Assembly (NCBI RefSeq): GCF_029407905.1
Contig: NC_073637.1
Coordinates: forward strand, 45,198,501 to 45,262,500
DNA: 64,000 nt
Source: Bubalus kerabau
Taxonomy: Eukaryota > Chordata > Mammalia > Artiodactyla > Bovidae
Direction of reading: 5' to 3'
Part shown: positions 33,691 through 44,429 of the stretch, piece after piece
How positions within the stretch are numbered: the stretch's first letter is position 1
Layout: each line of letters opens with the position of its first letter
Program-made: the position numbers and the translations under genes
Notes under the pieces: generated by a model
Databases searched by the model: none
What the model was told of the DNA's origin: nothing
Seen by the model: the letters and a program-made list of their open reading frames with translations, nothing else

Positions 33691-34361
33691 AATAGAAAGC
33701 AAGGACTCCAGCGCACTGCTAAAAGGTGTACTGTTAATCTTTCTCCCAGTCTTCCCCAAAGGGACCTACAGTTTTATCAGGGCTACTATGCATTTAGCAA
33801 AAGGAAGTAATCAGAACTTATAGGATCTAGACACTAATTCCAAGAGATCCAAAATGTTACTGTGGTCCAGCTCAGAATATGAGCTTATGAAAGTCAGGTG
33901 ATTGACAGAGTGTTAGCTCAGGTCTGTCTCACAGCAGGCCCAGTGGGTCCTGAACCTATCCTTGGTTATTTCCTGAGTTGTGGAATGCATAACTGGAATA
34001 GATATATGCTAGCAGAATTCTCACATTGGTTCCCTGATCTGTGAGCTTTAATAGTGGGAAACGCCAAGTGGAAGCCACTAAGACTGCCTCTACCTAAGAA
34101 AATAGTAAGCTGAAAGCAGGGCCACATTACTAGAGAGACTGTAGAAATTAGTGCCACCATCAAGGACTTGAAGGATAAGAGGGTCATAATTTCCACCACA
34201 ATCCCATCTCCCTCACCTATTTGACAAATACTGCAGATAAACAGGTCTTGGGCAGCACCAGTTGATTATCGTAAAGTCAGCCAGCTGATGACTCCAATTG
34301 CAGCTGCTGTAAGAGATGTGGTTTCACTGCTTGTGCTAATTAACACATCCCCTGGTAGCTA

Positions 34362-35026
34362 GTGGCTTCTCGGGCAACTCAGATGGTAACGATTGATCTA
34401 GCAAATGCTTTTTCCTCCATTCCTGTCCATAAGGCCCACCAAAAGCAATTTGCTTTCATCTGGCAAGGGTATCAATATACCTTCACTGTCCCTCTTCAGG
34501 GTCCTATCAACTCTCCTGCCCTAAGCCATAATCTAGTTCACAGGGACCCCTCTTCCTCAAGATACACGCTGGCTCATGGTATTGATGAAATTATGCTGAT
34601 GGGACCTAGTGAGCAAGAAATAGCAACTACTTTAAGACTTGTGAGTAAGACATTTATGTGTCAGAGGGTAAGAAATAAATTAGACAAAAGTTCAAGGGCC
34701 TTCACAGCAGTGAAATTCTTAAGGGTCTAATGGTATAGCTAGTCGAGATATCTATTCTAAGGCGAAGGATAAGTGGTTGCATCTGATCCCTCCTACAACT
34801 AGAAAACAGGCACAATGTCTCTTGGGGCTCTTTGGATTTTTGGAGGCAACAATATTCCCCTCATCTGAGTGTGTTACTCCAGCCCACTTATCAAATGACC
34901 CCAAAACATCTTAGTTTTGAATGGGGCCCAGAACAAGAGATGCCTCTCCAAAAGGCCCAGGCCACTGTGCCAGCTGCCCTGCCACTAAGACTACATGAAC
35001 TGGCAGATCCAATGGTCTCCTACTGA
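34362..35026 (+). pseudogene. ERV-L reverse transcriptase remnant
   Basis: A 122-codon frame (34362-34730) and a 64-codon frame (34832-35026) read as consecutive pieces of a retroviral RT palm and connection region. The catalytic acidic pair is not intact: the window reads IDEI where an aspartate pair is expected (near 34580). Stop and frame breaks separate the two pieces, so no enzyme can be made. Confidence 0.8.
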
Positions 35027-35610
35027 CACTTCAGGTAGGAGGCTCTTTGGGGCCCTACAGGTGAATGCCGGCGCAATTCCTTAGGATTTTCAAGCAAATC
35101 CCTGCCATCCTCTGCAGATAACTACTCTCCTTTTGATGAATAGATCTCAGCCAGCTGTATTGGGCCTTCAGAGAGACTCAGTGCTTAACCACAGACCAAG
35201 TTACCAGGCAACCTGAGCTGCCCATTGTGAAATGAGGGTTATCTGACCCATTAAGCCATCAAGCTGGGCATGCACAGCAGCACTCCAGCACCAAATGGAA
35301 GTGGTGTATATGTGATAGGGCCAAGCAGTCCCATACACAGTGAAAGAGCCTTTCGAAGACTCAGTTATAGCACCAGCTAGGTGGCAGTAACTTGTAGGTG
35401 AGGTTCTCCAGAAGACTGTGTGTGCTCAGAATCAGCATCCAAAATATTAGCTGTCCCATAGCCAGGATGCAAGGGTCCAGGAATCAAGGGGTGGAAATGG
35501 GTGTAGCACCTCTCATTCTTACCGCTAATGACCCACTGGCCAAATGTTTGCTTCCTGTTCCCATGGCCTTAGGCTCTGATGGCCTGTAGATATTCATTCT
35601 AAAGGGAAGA

Positions 35611-35946
35611 ATGCTTCCACCATGGGATACAATGATGATTTTATTGAACTGGAAGTTAATACTGCCACCCCATCACTTTGGGCTTTTTGTGCCTCTGAAC
35701 CAGGCAAAGAAGGGAGTCGGTATGCTGGTTGGTGTGACTGATCCTGGCCACCAAGAGGAAAGGGGATTACTACTCTACAATGGAGGTGAGGAAGAGTATG
35801 TTAGAAATAGAGAAGATCCCCTGGGAATTCTCTTAGTGATTAAGGTCAGTGGAAAACTACAACAGCCAAATCCAGGCAAGACTACCACTGGCCCAGAACC
35901 ATCCAGAATGAAGCTTTGGGTCACTCCACCTTGCAAAGAACTATGA
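35611..35946 (+). pseudogene. ERV-L dUTPase-like domain remnant
   Basis: A 111-codon frame whose middle shows 'GVTDPGHQEERGLLLYNGG', matching the trimeric dUTPase pattern of a G-V-x-D-P strand followed by an acidic/glycine-rich loop. dUTPase removes dUTP during reverse transcription. The N-terminal substrate-binding part is poor and the copy is isolated from an intact pol, so it is non-functional. Confidence 0.75.
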
Positions 35947-36240
35947 CCAACTGAGGTGCTTGCCGAAGGTAAAAAGAATACAGAATGAATAGTAGAAGAA
36001 GGCAAATACCAGAATGACCAAGTGACCAGTTTCAAAAATGAGAACTGTAATTTTCATGAGTATTTCCTCCTTGTTTTGTTATGAATATGTACATATACAT
36101 TTGAGGTTTTCTTCTCTCTTTTATCCCATTATCTTGAAACATAAGATGTATTGACTTTATATCATAGTGTTTAAGTAGTGTTAACTTTACTTCATGGTAT
36201 TTAAGTTACAGGATATCAAGAAGAATAAACATCACTCAAG

Positions 36241-37095
36241 GACTTCTGATGAGGAGGTTAGTGTGTAAGTAACAGCCCTTGAACACAGAAAGGGTGAGAG
36301 AGATGTCTCTTAAACTCACTCCATCATTTGAAATTTGGAGTAGAAAAAGTTGTCCAATGAGTAGCTTGATAGACCCAGGGCCCACCTCAAACAGGCGGTA
36401 CAAGGGCCTCTAGCAGAGTAGATATGCGTCTGACACCCCAACACCAGCCTCTGTGACTTTACAGGCTGTGATTAATGTCTGAGACTCTCCCTTGGCCTCA
36501 CACTAAAGGAGTCACTTTCCTTTGAGAAGATGAAGGAGCTTCAATTATGAGCTTGCCTTCAGCAAACACATTAAGCTGAAGACCAGAGGCCCTTGCCCAT
36601 TTCTCCCCTGAATTATATATACCCTAGAAACCTTGTATGACCTCAAGAGGGAGGAATTGAGAACCCTAAATCAATAACTGAAACTGGAGACATGTCCAAC
36701 TAGGGCTAACCGTTGCCTATTTATATTCATTTAGTCATAAAAATAAATGTGACATTTCTTGAGTCTTAGGGTCATGGAGTAATTTGTATCTATTACATTT
36801 ATATGAGAAATTCCACAAAGTCATAGAAATAAATCATAATTAGTTATACAATTGATGGTTAACTTTATTGTTATTATTGAATCACTATACTTGCACTGAA
36901 TCTTTCTGAGCTAGGTTTAAGTTCTATGTCTAATGGCAGTGCTAGGAGTACAAGGACCATGAAGACACTCAGTCTTGATGATGGCTTAGTCTACACTTGT
37001 AAGTGTGGCAGCATTCCATAATTCTCACGTGGAGAAGTTCTACCTTCTGATGTCATTTTGTCTTCTCACTCCACTTCTTCTCCCTCTTTTTAAAA
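36241..37095. other. Region after the ERV-L, LTR not confirmed
   Basis: A 3' LTR would be expected near 36240-36720, but I could not identify TG...CA ends, a TATA box plus poly(A) signal pair, or a second copy upstream. The rest looks unique. Confidence 0.35.
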
Positions 37096-37216
37096 AAATT
37101 TACCCAACATTTATTGTTAGATTTCTGCGTGCTGGATTTTGAAGAAAACAAGAAAATAGGAAATCCATGTTCTTGAGGACCTTACAGACCAGAGGCATAC
37201 AAGAAAAAGAACTCAG
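37096..37216 (-). mobile_element. L2 LINE-like fragment
   Basis: Antisense L2-like 'ttacccaacatttattgtta', 'tctgcgtgctggattttgaa', 'ccatgttcttgaggacctta'. Diverged. Confidence 0.5.
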
Positions 37217-37682
37217 AATGTGATTTGTCAGGATATCACAATGGGCCAGAAGAGCAACCTGTGGCTTAGCCTTTTGTCTCCATTTTTCAAAATGAGGAGA
37301 ATTATATTTTCCAGCCAACAAAATCATGAAACAAACTGGATGAATGTTCCAAAAGCAGAAAGTAAGTTAGTGAGTCACATCACAGAACGACTGTATCCTA
37401 ATTAATGCAAGACTGTTCCATGCTGGAAATCAGGCAGAATGCTTTGGCAGTGACTCTTAAAAAACAAGCGTTGACATCATTGTCAGTTTCAATTACCAGG
37501 GACTCAAGTTTCCACAGTGGTTAACAGGACTGTGCTCACAAACCTTTCACTGTGGAATTTAGGATCCTTGAACATCATCACAGGTGTGGTTTAAAAGAAG
37601 TCGCCTGACACATATATACAATGGAATATTACTCAGCTATTAAAAAGAATGGAATAATGCCATTTGCAGCAATATGAATTGA

Positions 37683-38170
37683 CCGGCTGCTGCTGCTGCT
37701 AAGTCGCTTCAGTCCCGTCCAACTCTGTGCGACCCCATAGATGGCAGCCCACTAGGCTCCCCCGTCCCTGGGATTTTCCAGGCAGGAATACTGGAGTGGG
37801 TTGCCATTTCCTTCTTCAATGCATGAAAGTGAAAAGTGAAAGTGAAGTCACTCAGTCGTGCCCAACTCTTAGCAACCCCGTGGACTGCAGCCTACCTGCT
37901 GCTGCTGCTGCTGCTGCTAAGTCACTTCAGTCATGTCCGACTCTGTGTGACCCCATAGACGGCAGCCCACCAGGCTCCCCCATCCCTGGGATTCTCCAGG
38001 CAAGAACACTGGAGCGGGTTGCCATTTCCTTCTCCAATGCATGCAAGTGAAAAGGGAAAGTGAAGTCACTCAATTGTGTCCGACTCTTAGCGACCCCATG
38101 GACTGCAGCCTACCAGGCTTCTCCGTCCATGGGATTTTCCAGGCAAGAGTACTGGAGTGGGGTGCCATTG
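37683..38170 (-). mobile_element. Two Bov-A2 SINEs in tandem
   Basis: Antisense. First copy 37683-37895 starts with (gct)n and stops at 'gactgcagcctac'. The second starts at 37896 with (tgc)n and runs complete to 'tactggagtggggtgccatt'. Each has the 'gcatgaaagtgaaaagtgaa'-type linker. The second probably inserted in the first, or both at a shared weak target. Confidence 0.94.
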
Positions 38171-38449
38171 CAACCTACCTAGAGAGTATCAAACTGAGTG
38201 AAGTTAAGTCAGAGAAAGAGAAATATCATATGACATCCCTTATATGTAGAATGATACAAATGAATCATTCTGAAATGAATCAAATGAACGAATGAATACA
38301 AATAAATCAAAAAGAAATGATACAAATGAACTTACAAAACAGAAAGAGATTCACAGACTTGGAGAATGAACTTATGGTTACCACAGGGGAAGGATGGGGT
38401 TAGGGATAGTTAGGCAGTTTGGGATGGACATACACACACTGCTGTATTT

Positions 38450-39344
38450 TTTTGTTTGTTTGTTTATCGCTTTAATTATATAAACTCCAACAATATATAT
38501 CTCAAAAATTATTCTAAATTAAACTACAATTCAAAGCACGTTCTAAAAGTTTATTATTTTTTTTTCTTTATAATGTATTGGTTCTGCCACACATCAACAT
38601 GAATCCGCCAAGGGCGTACACGTGTTCACCATCCTGAACCCCCCTCCCACCTCCCTCCCTGTACCATCCCTCTGGATCATCCCAATGCACCAGCCCCAAG
38701 CATCCTGTATCGAACCTGGACTGGCGATTCATTTCATATATGATATTATACATGTTTCAATGCCATTCTCCCAAATCATCCCCCCCCCCCCACAGAGTCC
38801 AAAAGACTGTTCTATACATCTGTGTCTCTTTTGCTGTCTCGAATACAGGGTTATCATTACCATCTTTCTAAATTCCATGTATGTGCGTTAGTATACTGTA
38901 TTGGTGTTTTTCTTTCTGGCTTACTTCACTCTGTATAATAGGCTCCAGTTTCATCCACCTCATTAGAACTGATTCAAATGTATTCTTTTTAATGGCTTAG
39001 TAATACTCCATTGTGTATATGTACCACAGCTTTCTTATCCATTCATCTGCTGATGGACATCTAGGTTGCTTCCATGTCCTGGCTATTGTAAACAGTGCTG
39101 CGATGAACATTGGGGTACACATGTCTCTTTCAGTTCTGGTTTCCTCTGTGTGTATGCCCAGCTGTGGGATTGCTGGATCATAAGGCAGTTCTGTTCCAGT
39201 TTTTTAAGGAATCTCCACACTGTTCTCCATAGTGGCTGTACTAGTTTGCATTCGCACCAACAGTGTAAGAGGGCTCCCTTTTCTCCACACCCTCTCCAGC
39301 ATTTATTACTTGTAGACTTTTGGATCGCAGCCGTTCTGACTGGC
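38450..39344 (-). mobile_element. Young ruminant L1 (L1-BT type) with probable 3' transduction
   Basis: Antisense L1: 'cttatccattcatctgctga', 'gctattgtaaacagtgctgc', 'gtgggattgctggatcata', 'caccaacagtgtaagaggg', with the L1 3' end at about 38565-38650. A perfect 15-base TSD 'cacactgctgtattt' (38435-38449 and 39345-39359) brackets the insertion. Between the normal L1 end (its own T-run at about 38551-38565) and the TSD lies about 80 bases of non-L1 DNA plus a second T-rich tail: the layout of a 3' transduction. 5'-truncated, no full ORF2. Confidence 0.93.
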
Positions 39345-39545
39345 CACACTGCTGTATTTAAAATGGATAACCAACAAGGACCTACTGTAACTCTGCTCGA
39401 TGTTATGTGGCAGCCTGGATGGGAAGGGAGTTTGGGGGAGAATGGATACATGTATATGTATATTGGCTGAGTCCCTTTGCTCTTCACCTGAAACTATCAC
39501 TACATTGTTAATTAACTATACCCCAATACAAAATAAAGTTTTTCT

Positions 39546-39562
39546 TTTTTTTTTTTTTTTTT
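39546..39562. repeat. Poly(T) run
   Basis: Run of T next to the end of the sense-oriented L1, where a poly(A) tail is expected. Confidence 0.9.
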
Positions 39563-39648
39563 AATAAAAGAAGTCAACTGTTAGCCCTCCCATGGCATCA
39601 CTATGCTCAGAATATGAGGCAAGATTCTAGGTTCCTAACCTTACTTCC

Positions 39649-39918
39649 CAGAGAAGGTGATGGCACCCCACTCCAGTACTCTTGGCTGGAAAATCCCATG
39701 GATGGAGGAGCCTGGTAGGCTACAGTCCATGGGGTCACTAAGAGTCAGACATGACTGAGTGACTTCAATTTCACTTTTCACTTTCATGCATTGGAGAAGG
39801 AAATGGCAACCCACTCCAGGGTTCTTGCCTGGAGAATCCCAGGGACAGGGGAGCCTGGTGGGCTGCCGTCCATGGGGTTGCACAGAGTCCTACACGACTG
39901 AAGCGACTTAGCAGCAGC
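39649..39918 (+). mobile_element. Bov-A2 SINE with TSD
   Basis: Full-length sense copy from 'cagagaaggtgatggcaccc' to 'gcgacttagcagcagc'. Perfect 12-base TSD 'aaccttacttcc' at 39637-39648 and 39919-39930. Confidence 0.97.
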
Positions 39919-39930
39919 AACCTTACTTCC

Positions 39931-41925
39931 TATGCCCCCACCTCTAGCCTTCTTCCAGGGCGAAGAGCAAGGACCTACTCATCCTGATGGGGAGAAAGAG
40001 GAGATCTCCCATAATGTTCTTTTGATTACAGGCGGGATGGCCCAGTGGATCTCAGTCTTGTATTTCTCATCCCAATTAATATGTTTCCAAGAGACCTGAG
40101 AGGCCTAGTGTCTGAAAGTTGTCACCCAAGGAATATGGACCTGTTTAACTGCAAAATCTCACATCTTTGACTTTTGTGACACTTGCTTATTTAGTAATAA
40201 ACAAGATTATTATTTAATCTTGGATTGAGTGATTGTAATGAATGACTGTTTCAATTACACAGCTAAACTCCCTGTACAGTCCATAGAAATTTTACGTACA
40301 AAACAGAGAAACAGAGAGAGGAATACAGCCTGAATGTTAATTTCCTAAAAGAAAAAGGAAAAAAGGGAAATCAAGTAAGAAATTAATAAAATATTTTTAT
40401 GTATAAATATTTTCATTTTTATAGTGTGGCACTGGTTTTTATCGCCCTCTTTCAATGTGCTTGCCTTAATGCCTTTTATTTGACAAGTTCAATAGTTAAA
40501 TGCATCTTTAAAAAACCCAGATTTCTCTGAAATGTATACATCATTGGCAAATGGATTTTGGACACACTATCTAATATAAACTCTTTCATTTGAAAGATCA
40601 AAAATACTGTTAAAACGATGTTGAATTATTTGTTTGAATTAACCTGAATAATGAAGAACCATAGGCAGAAGTAAAAAGATGAGGCACAGTTTTCTAGCAT
40701 CCAAATGCTTATTCTTGCTCAAAATTTCAGCTCACGGCATAGACCACAGTAGGTAATTGAGAGCAAAACATCCAACTGCTAAGCAGAAAACCTTGGAGGT
40801 GGATTTTCAAAATGCATCCTAAGTTGACTAAAGCCCAGAATGTCTTGAAATTTCAGAAGTGACAATAAAATCTAGGTCCTATTATAAATTATATGTGGTG
40901 ACTTCAGCTGAATCAAAATTATACAAAGCACCAGCCTAGTAATTAAAAATGTTTAAAATTTTAAATTGCACAAATAACATGTCCAAGTGTTGCTGTTAGA
41001 CTATAATAGCACTATGCCATCTTCATTTTTCTTTTTCCTCTTGAGTTGAGACCCATTAACAAATTGGATTGGGATATTTGTGGGTCTGTGCCTTCATCTG
41101 GACAAGATGTTGGGATTAAACCAGAAGTCAGTGCAGACACAAAACCAGGAGAGAGAGGACAAGCAGAAGTAGCAAAGGCACCGCTGCCAAGTCCCGTCAA
41201 TAAAGTCTGGGTGGTGGGCGGGTGATCGCTGAGTGCGGCCCCTCTCCCGCTCTGCAGGCTCCCTTCCCAGTGGACAGTCAGGCCAGCTGTCTAGGCGGCA
41301 GGACTAGCCCTCCTCTCCAAAGCCCAGACCTGTGGGAAAATCTTCATTGGCTAGTAATTGATTCCACCCTGCCAGCTCCATTACCCCAGGCTCCAGTCAA
41401 ACTGGCAGCAAGCTGGGGAAGGCAGTCCACTGAAGGGGTGAGGGGGCGGGAGCAAAGGCCATCAGATCCCCCCCTGCAATTAACACTAATCTGAAAATTG
41501 GCCTCTGACAGCAAAGCCCAGCACCTGACAGCTAATTACTTATGTCAGGCTGATGTGCACTTCACACGGAAAGGTTATTTATCAGAGACCGGACTGTGTT
41601 CCTCCTCTCCCACGTTTTTTTCTATTTGTCTTAGTTGCAAACAGTGGGGAATTGTTCCTGGTTGCTTAGATCCTGGAAACCCTGGAAGTTCTTATACTTC
41701 ATTTAACTGACAGGCTCCTAAATATCCTTTCTAAGACCTGGCCCACGTGTGTTGTGCTGCCCACCTGGACTGGAGACCAGAGAAAGACGGAGATATCCCA
41801 GAGGGTGGGCCTCATCTCCTTTTATAAATGGAGCCAAAGTGGTGGAGATGTGGGAAATCTAAAAAATCAACATAGATGCAATAAGAAATTCAAGACGGGC
41901 AAACCAACTTTGTTCATCTCATTTT
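39931..41925. other. Two kilobases without recognised repeats
   Basis: AT-rich from 40170 to 41010, then more GC-balanced. No exon, RNA gene or mobile element is recognised. The second half includes the candidate regulatory stretch listed separately. Confidence 0.5.
41160..41720. promoter_or_regulatory. Candidate conserved non-coding element
   Basis: Repeat-free, compositionally balanced sequence with three homeodomain-type TAATT cores ('taattg' 41355-41360, 'caatta' 41477-41482, 'taatta' 41533-41538) and no coding pattern. This look is common in developmental enhancers, but conservation itself cannot be seen in one sequence. Confidence 0.25.
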
Positions 41926-42216
41926 CAAAAAGCCAATCTGATGTATGGATAGCAAGGGGGAAAAGGGTGGAGGTGAGAGTAATTGGGAGATTGGGATAGA
42001 CACATAAGCCCTATTGATACTATGTATTAATATAAAGTAGACAACTGATGGGAGCATAGTGAACAGCACAGGAACTCTACTTAATGTACTGTGGTGGTCT
42101 GAATGGGAGGGAAATCCAAAGAGGAGGGGGCATAGGTATATGCATGGTTGACTCATTTTGCTATGCAGTAGAAGCTAACACAACATTTTAAAGCAACTAT
42201 ATACTTCAAAAAAATT
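41926..42216 (+). mobile_element. L1 LINE 3' end
   Basis: Sense: 'attgggagattgggatagac', 'gaacagcacaggaactctac', 'gaatgggagggaaatccaaa', 'gcagtagaagctaacacaac', 'aaagcaactatatacttc'. About 290 bases, A-rich end. Confidence 0.88.
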
Positions 42217-42489
42217 AATTAATAAAAGAAAAAAAAATGGAACAAACAGCCAGTCCACACAGAGAAGATGCATCAAGGGCTTATTCTACAAATGGAATCA
42301 AAAGCATGCTGTCTTAAGTTATTTAAAAATATTTCCTCTAATCTTCATATATCTGTAGAGTAAGTGTCTAGGTGACCCACTCAGATATACTATCTTTAAG
42401 TTGGTGATTTGACCTGCCTTGAGAATAATGAAAGTGGTTATCAGTGAGGAAGAGGAGTTTATATAGGACTTTCCCTTTCTACTGTGTCC

Positions 42490-42650
42490 TTTCAGTCAAC
42501 AAATATTTTCTGAGCATATATTTAATATGCTAGTCATTGTGCTGTGTCCCGGGCACATGAGATAGATACTTTTCTCCCTCTTAGGATGGGTTGGAGAGTG
42601 ACACAGACAAGTAAGGAAATTATAATACAGTGTAGCATTATACAATTTGA
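42490..42650 (-). mobile_element. L2 LINE-like fragment
   Basis: Antisense: 'tttcagtcaacaaatatttt', 'ctgagcatatatttaatatg', 'ctagtcattgtgctgtgtcc'. Diverged match to the L2 3' end. Confidence 0.5.
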
Positions 42651-42694
42651 CAATGGTGAAATACAAAATTTGGAAAGACTTAAACCAGAATCTG

Positions 42695-42904
42695 GGTATT
42701 CTGGTTGCTCAGCAGTAAAGAACCTACCTGCAATGCCGGAGTTACAGATTCGATCCCTGGTTCAAGAAGATCCCCTGGAAGAGGAAATGGCAACCTACTC
42801 AGGTATTGTTGCCTGAAAAATCTCATGGACAAAGGAGCCTGGCGGGCTACAGTCCATAGGGTCGCAAAAGAGTCAGACACGACTTAGAGACTAAACAACC
42901 GACA
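42695..42904 (+). mobile_element. Bov-tA SINE
   Basis: Sense, somewhat diverged head 'gtattctggttgctcagcag', then 'aagatcccctggaagaggaa', 'gagtcagacacgacttagag'. Flanks 'aaaccagaatct' and 'aaaccaggatct' look like a TSD with one difference. Confidence 0.94.
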
Positions 42905-43313
42905 AAACCAGGATCTAAACTAAATTTATATGGTACATAAAATGGTCTCTAAGCTGAGCTATGAATAAACAGGAGTCAGGCAGGCAAAGGAGGGAGTGCA
43001 TAGCAGTGGAGAATAGAAAAGACAAAGGAAATATCACATACACAAAACCTGACATGAGAGAGAATTCAGCAGCGTTGGAGCCTAAAGAAGACATGACCCA
43101 GATGAGGCTGATATTTGAGGCTCGTGGTGAATTTGTCTGAAGCTTTTCCAAGTAGAAATTATAAGGCTTCTGGTTTAGTGGACATTTCATGATCCATTCT
43201 TTCTCTCCTCTCTCATCCAACTCGATCTGACTTTATGTATCCAAGTCCTGGACCAGGCCATGCCAGGGAAATCCAGTCCCTTCAGGTTATTGGGTAAGTA
43301 TTAGAGCAAGAGG
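42905..43313. other. Unassigned DNA, no gene seen
   Basis: An antisense frame of 101 codons (42915-43220) has no resemblance to a known family. No repeat recognised. Confidence 0.4.
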
Positions 43314-43526
43314 GGGCTTCCCAGGTGGTGCTAGTGGTACAGAATCTGCCTACAATACAGGAGATCTGGGTTCAATTCCTGGGTTGGGAAGATCCCCTGG
43401 AGGAGGAAATGGCAATCCACTCCAGTATTCTTGCCTGGTAAATCCCATGGACAGAGGAGCGTGGCAAACTATAGTCCACAGGGTCACAAAGAGTTGGACA
43501 TGACTGACCAAGCCTAAGCATGAGAG
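43314..43526 (+). mobile_element. Bov-tA SINE
   Basis: Sense: 'gggcttcccaggtggtgcta', 'aagatcccctggaggaggaa', 'gagttggacatgactgacc'. 'agagcaag' on both sides is a likely 8-base TSD. Confidence 0.95.
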
Positions 43527-43639
43527 AGCAAGCATCAGGGGACCTGGGATAATAGATAACTGCAATTTTTTGTTCATCAGCTACCTATCTTACCAGTGGG
43601 CCTCCCTCTCCCTCATCACATGTGAGTCTAGGTTTTCAT

Positions 43640-43800
43640 AAGGATTAATTTATTTATCTAACAAATGATAACTGCATCTCTATGCCAGTGATGGGAGGCA
43701 CCAAGGATACTGAAGTGAACAAGGCAGGCATGGCCTCTGTCTTTGAAAAGCTAGTATATATTCTAAGGAGTAGATAGATATGAAACAGTTAAATAAATCA
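43640..43800 (-). mobile_element. L2 LINE-like fragment
   Basis: Antisense: 'tttatttatctaacaaatga', 'gaggcaccaaggatactgaa', 'gtgaacaaggcaggcatggc'. Fits the L2 3' end with moderate divergence. Confidence 0.6.
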
Positions 43801-43853
43801 TCAAAAATGTCCTGTGTGGTCAGTGCATTAAAAAATTAAGAAATACCTTATTG

Positions 43854-44052
43854 GGACTTCCCTGGTGGTCCATTAGCTAAGATTCTGCTCCATTCCCAAT
43901 GCCTCCAAAGCAGGAGGCCCAGGTTCAATCCCTGCTTGGGGAACTAGATGCCACCTGCCGCAACTAAAAGTGTGCATGCTGAAACTACAGATCCTACATG
44001 CCACAGCTAAAACCTGGTGCAGCCAAATATATATATATATATTTATATATTT
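43854..44052 (+). mobile_element. CHR-2-type SINE ending in a TA microsatellite
   Basis: Sense: 'gggacttccctggtggtcca', 'ggttcaatccctgcttgggg', 'aactagatgccacctgccgc', 'cctggtgcagccaaatat', then (ta)n to about 44052. The A-rich tail has become a TA repeat. Confidence 0.93.
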
Positions 44053-44159
44053 TAAAATACATTATCTAAAATCACCATCTGTATGAAACTGTTTTGAAAG
44101 CTGTACATAATAACTAAAATGAAAGAGACTGTCATTAAGATATCCCCAATATGAAGTCA

Positions 44160-44377
44160 AAGGCTTCTCTGGTGGCTCAGTGGTAAAGAATGCACCTGCC
44201 AATGCAGGAGACACGAGTTCAATCCCTGGATTGGGAAGATCCCCTGGAGAAAGGCATGGCAACCCACTCCAGTATTCTTACCTGGTAAATCCCATGGACA
44301 GAGGAGACTGCCGGGCTTCAGTCCATGGGGTTGCAAAAGAGTTGGACGTGACTTAGTGACTAAACAACAGCAACAAC
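44160..44377 (+). mobile_element. Bov-tA SINE with TSD
   Basis: Sense full-length copy 'aggcttctctggtggctcag' to 'aacaacagcaacaac'. TSD 'aatatgaagtca' (44148-44159) versus 'aatgtgaagtca' (44378-44389), one difference. Confidence 0.96.
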
Positions 44378-44429
44378 AATGTGAAGTCATAGATGAAAAG
44401 ACAGAAGAAAGAAAGGTGTATGAGTTGAG

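Larger units (their letters stand above)
32760..36240 (+). mobile_element. Decayed ERV-L (class III) provirus interior
   Basis: Old endogenous retrovirus remnant. The parts recognised are: a protease-region-like stretch at about 33750-34200, reverse transcriptase remains at 34362-35026, and a dUTPase-like domain at 35611-35946. A dUTPase at the end of pol is characteristic of ERV-L. Most of RNase H/integrase appears deleted or scrambled between 35030 and 35600. No env is seen, as is usual for ERV-L. The frame is broken many times; it is inactive. DNA at about 32830-32975 looks like the same provirus continuing left of the PPIA retrocopy (less certain). LTRs were not identified. Confidence 0.75.
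37603..39565 (+). mobile_element. L1 LINE 3' end, host of two later insertions
   Basis: Sense L1 in three pieces: 37603-37682 ('tatacaatggaatattactc'), about 38171-38449 ('agaaatatcatatgacatcc', 'aacttatggttaccacag') and 39345-39545 ('aaatggataaccaacaagga', 'attaactataccccaataca'). Gaps are filled by Bov-A2 copies and a younger L1. The 10-base direct repeat 'aaaagaagtc' at 37593-37602 and 39566-39575 is a plausible outer TSD. Oddly the tail is followed by poly(T), not poly(A). Confidence 0.88.

Noticed and set aside
36241..36720. 3' LTR of the ERV-L
   Set aside because: No TG...CA borders, promoter/poly(A) signal pair or matching upstream copy could be shown.
37683..38170. GCT-repeat tracts considered as trinucleotide-expansion loci or CRISPR-like array
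   Set aside because: They are simply the (CAG)n tails of two antisense Bov-A2 SINEs.
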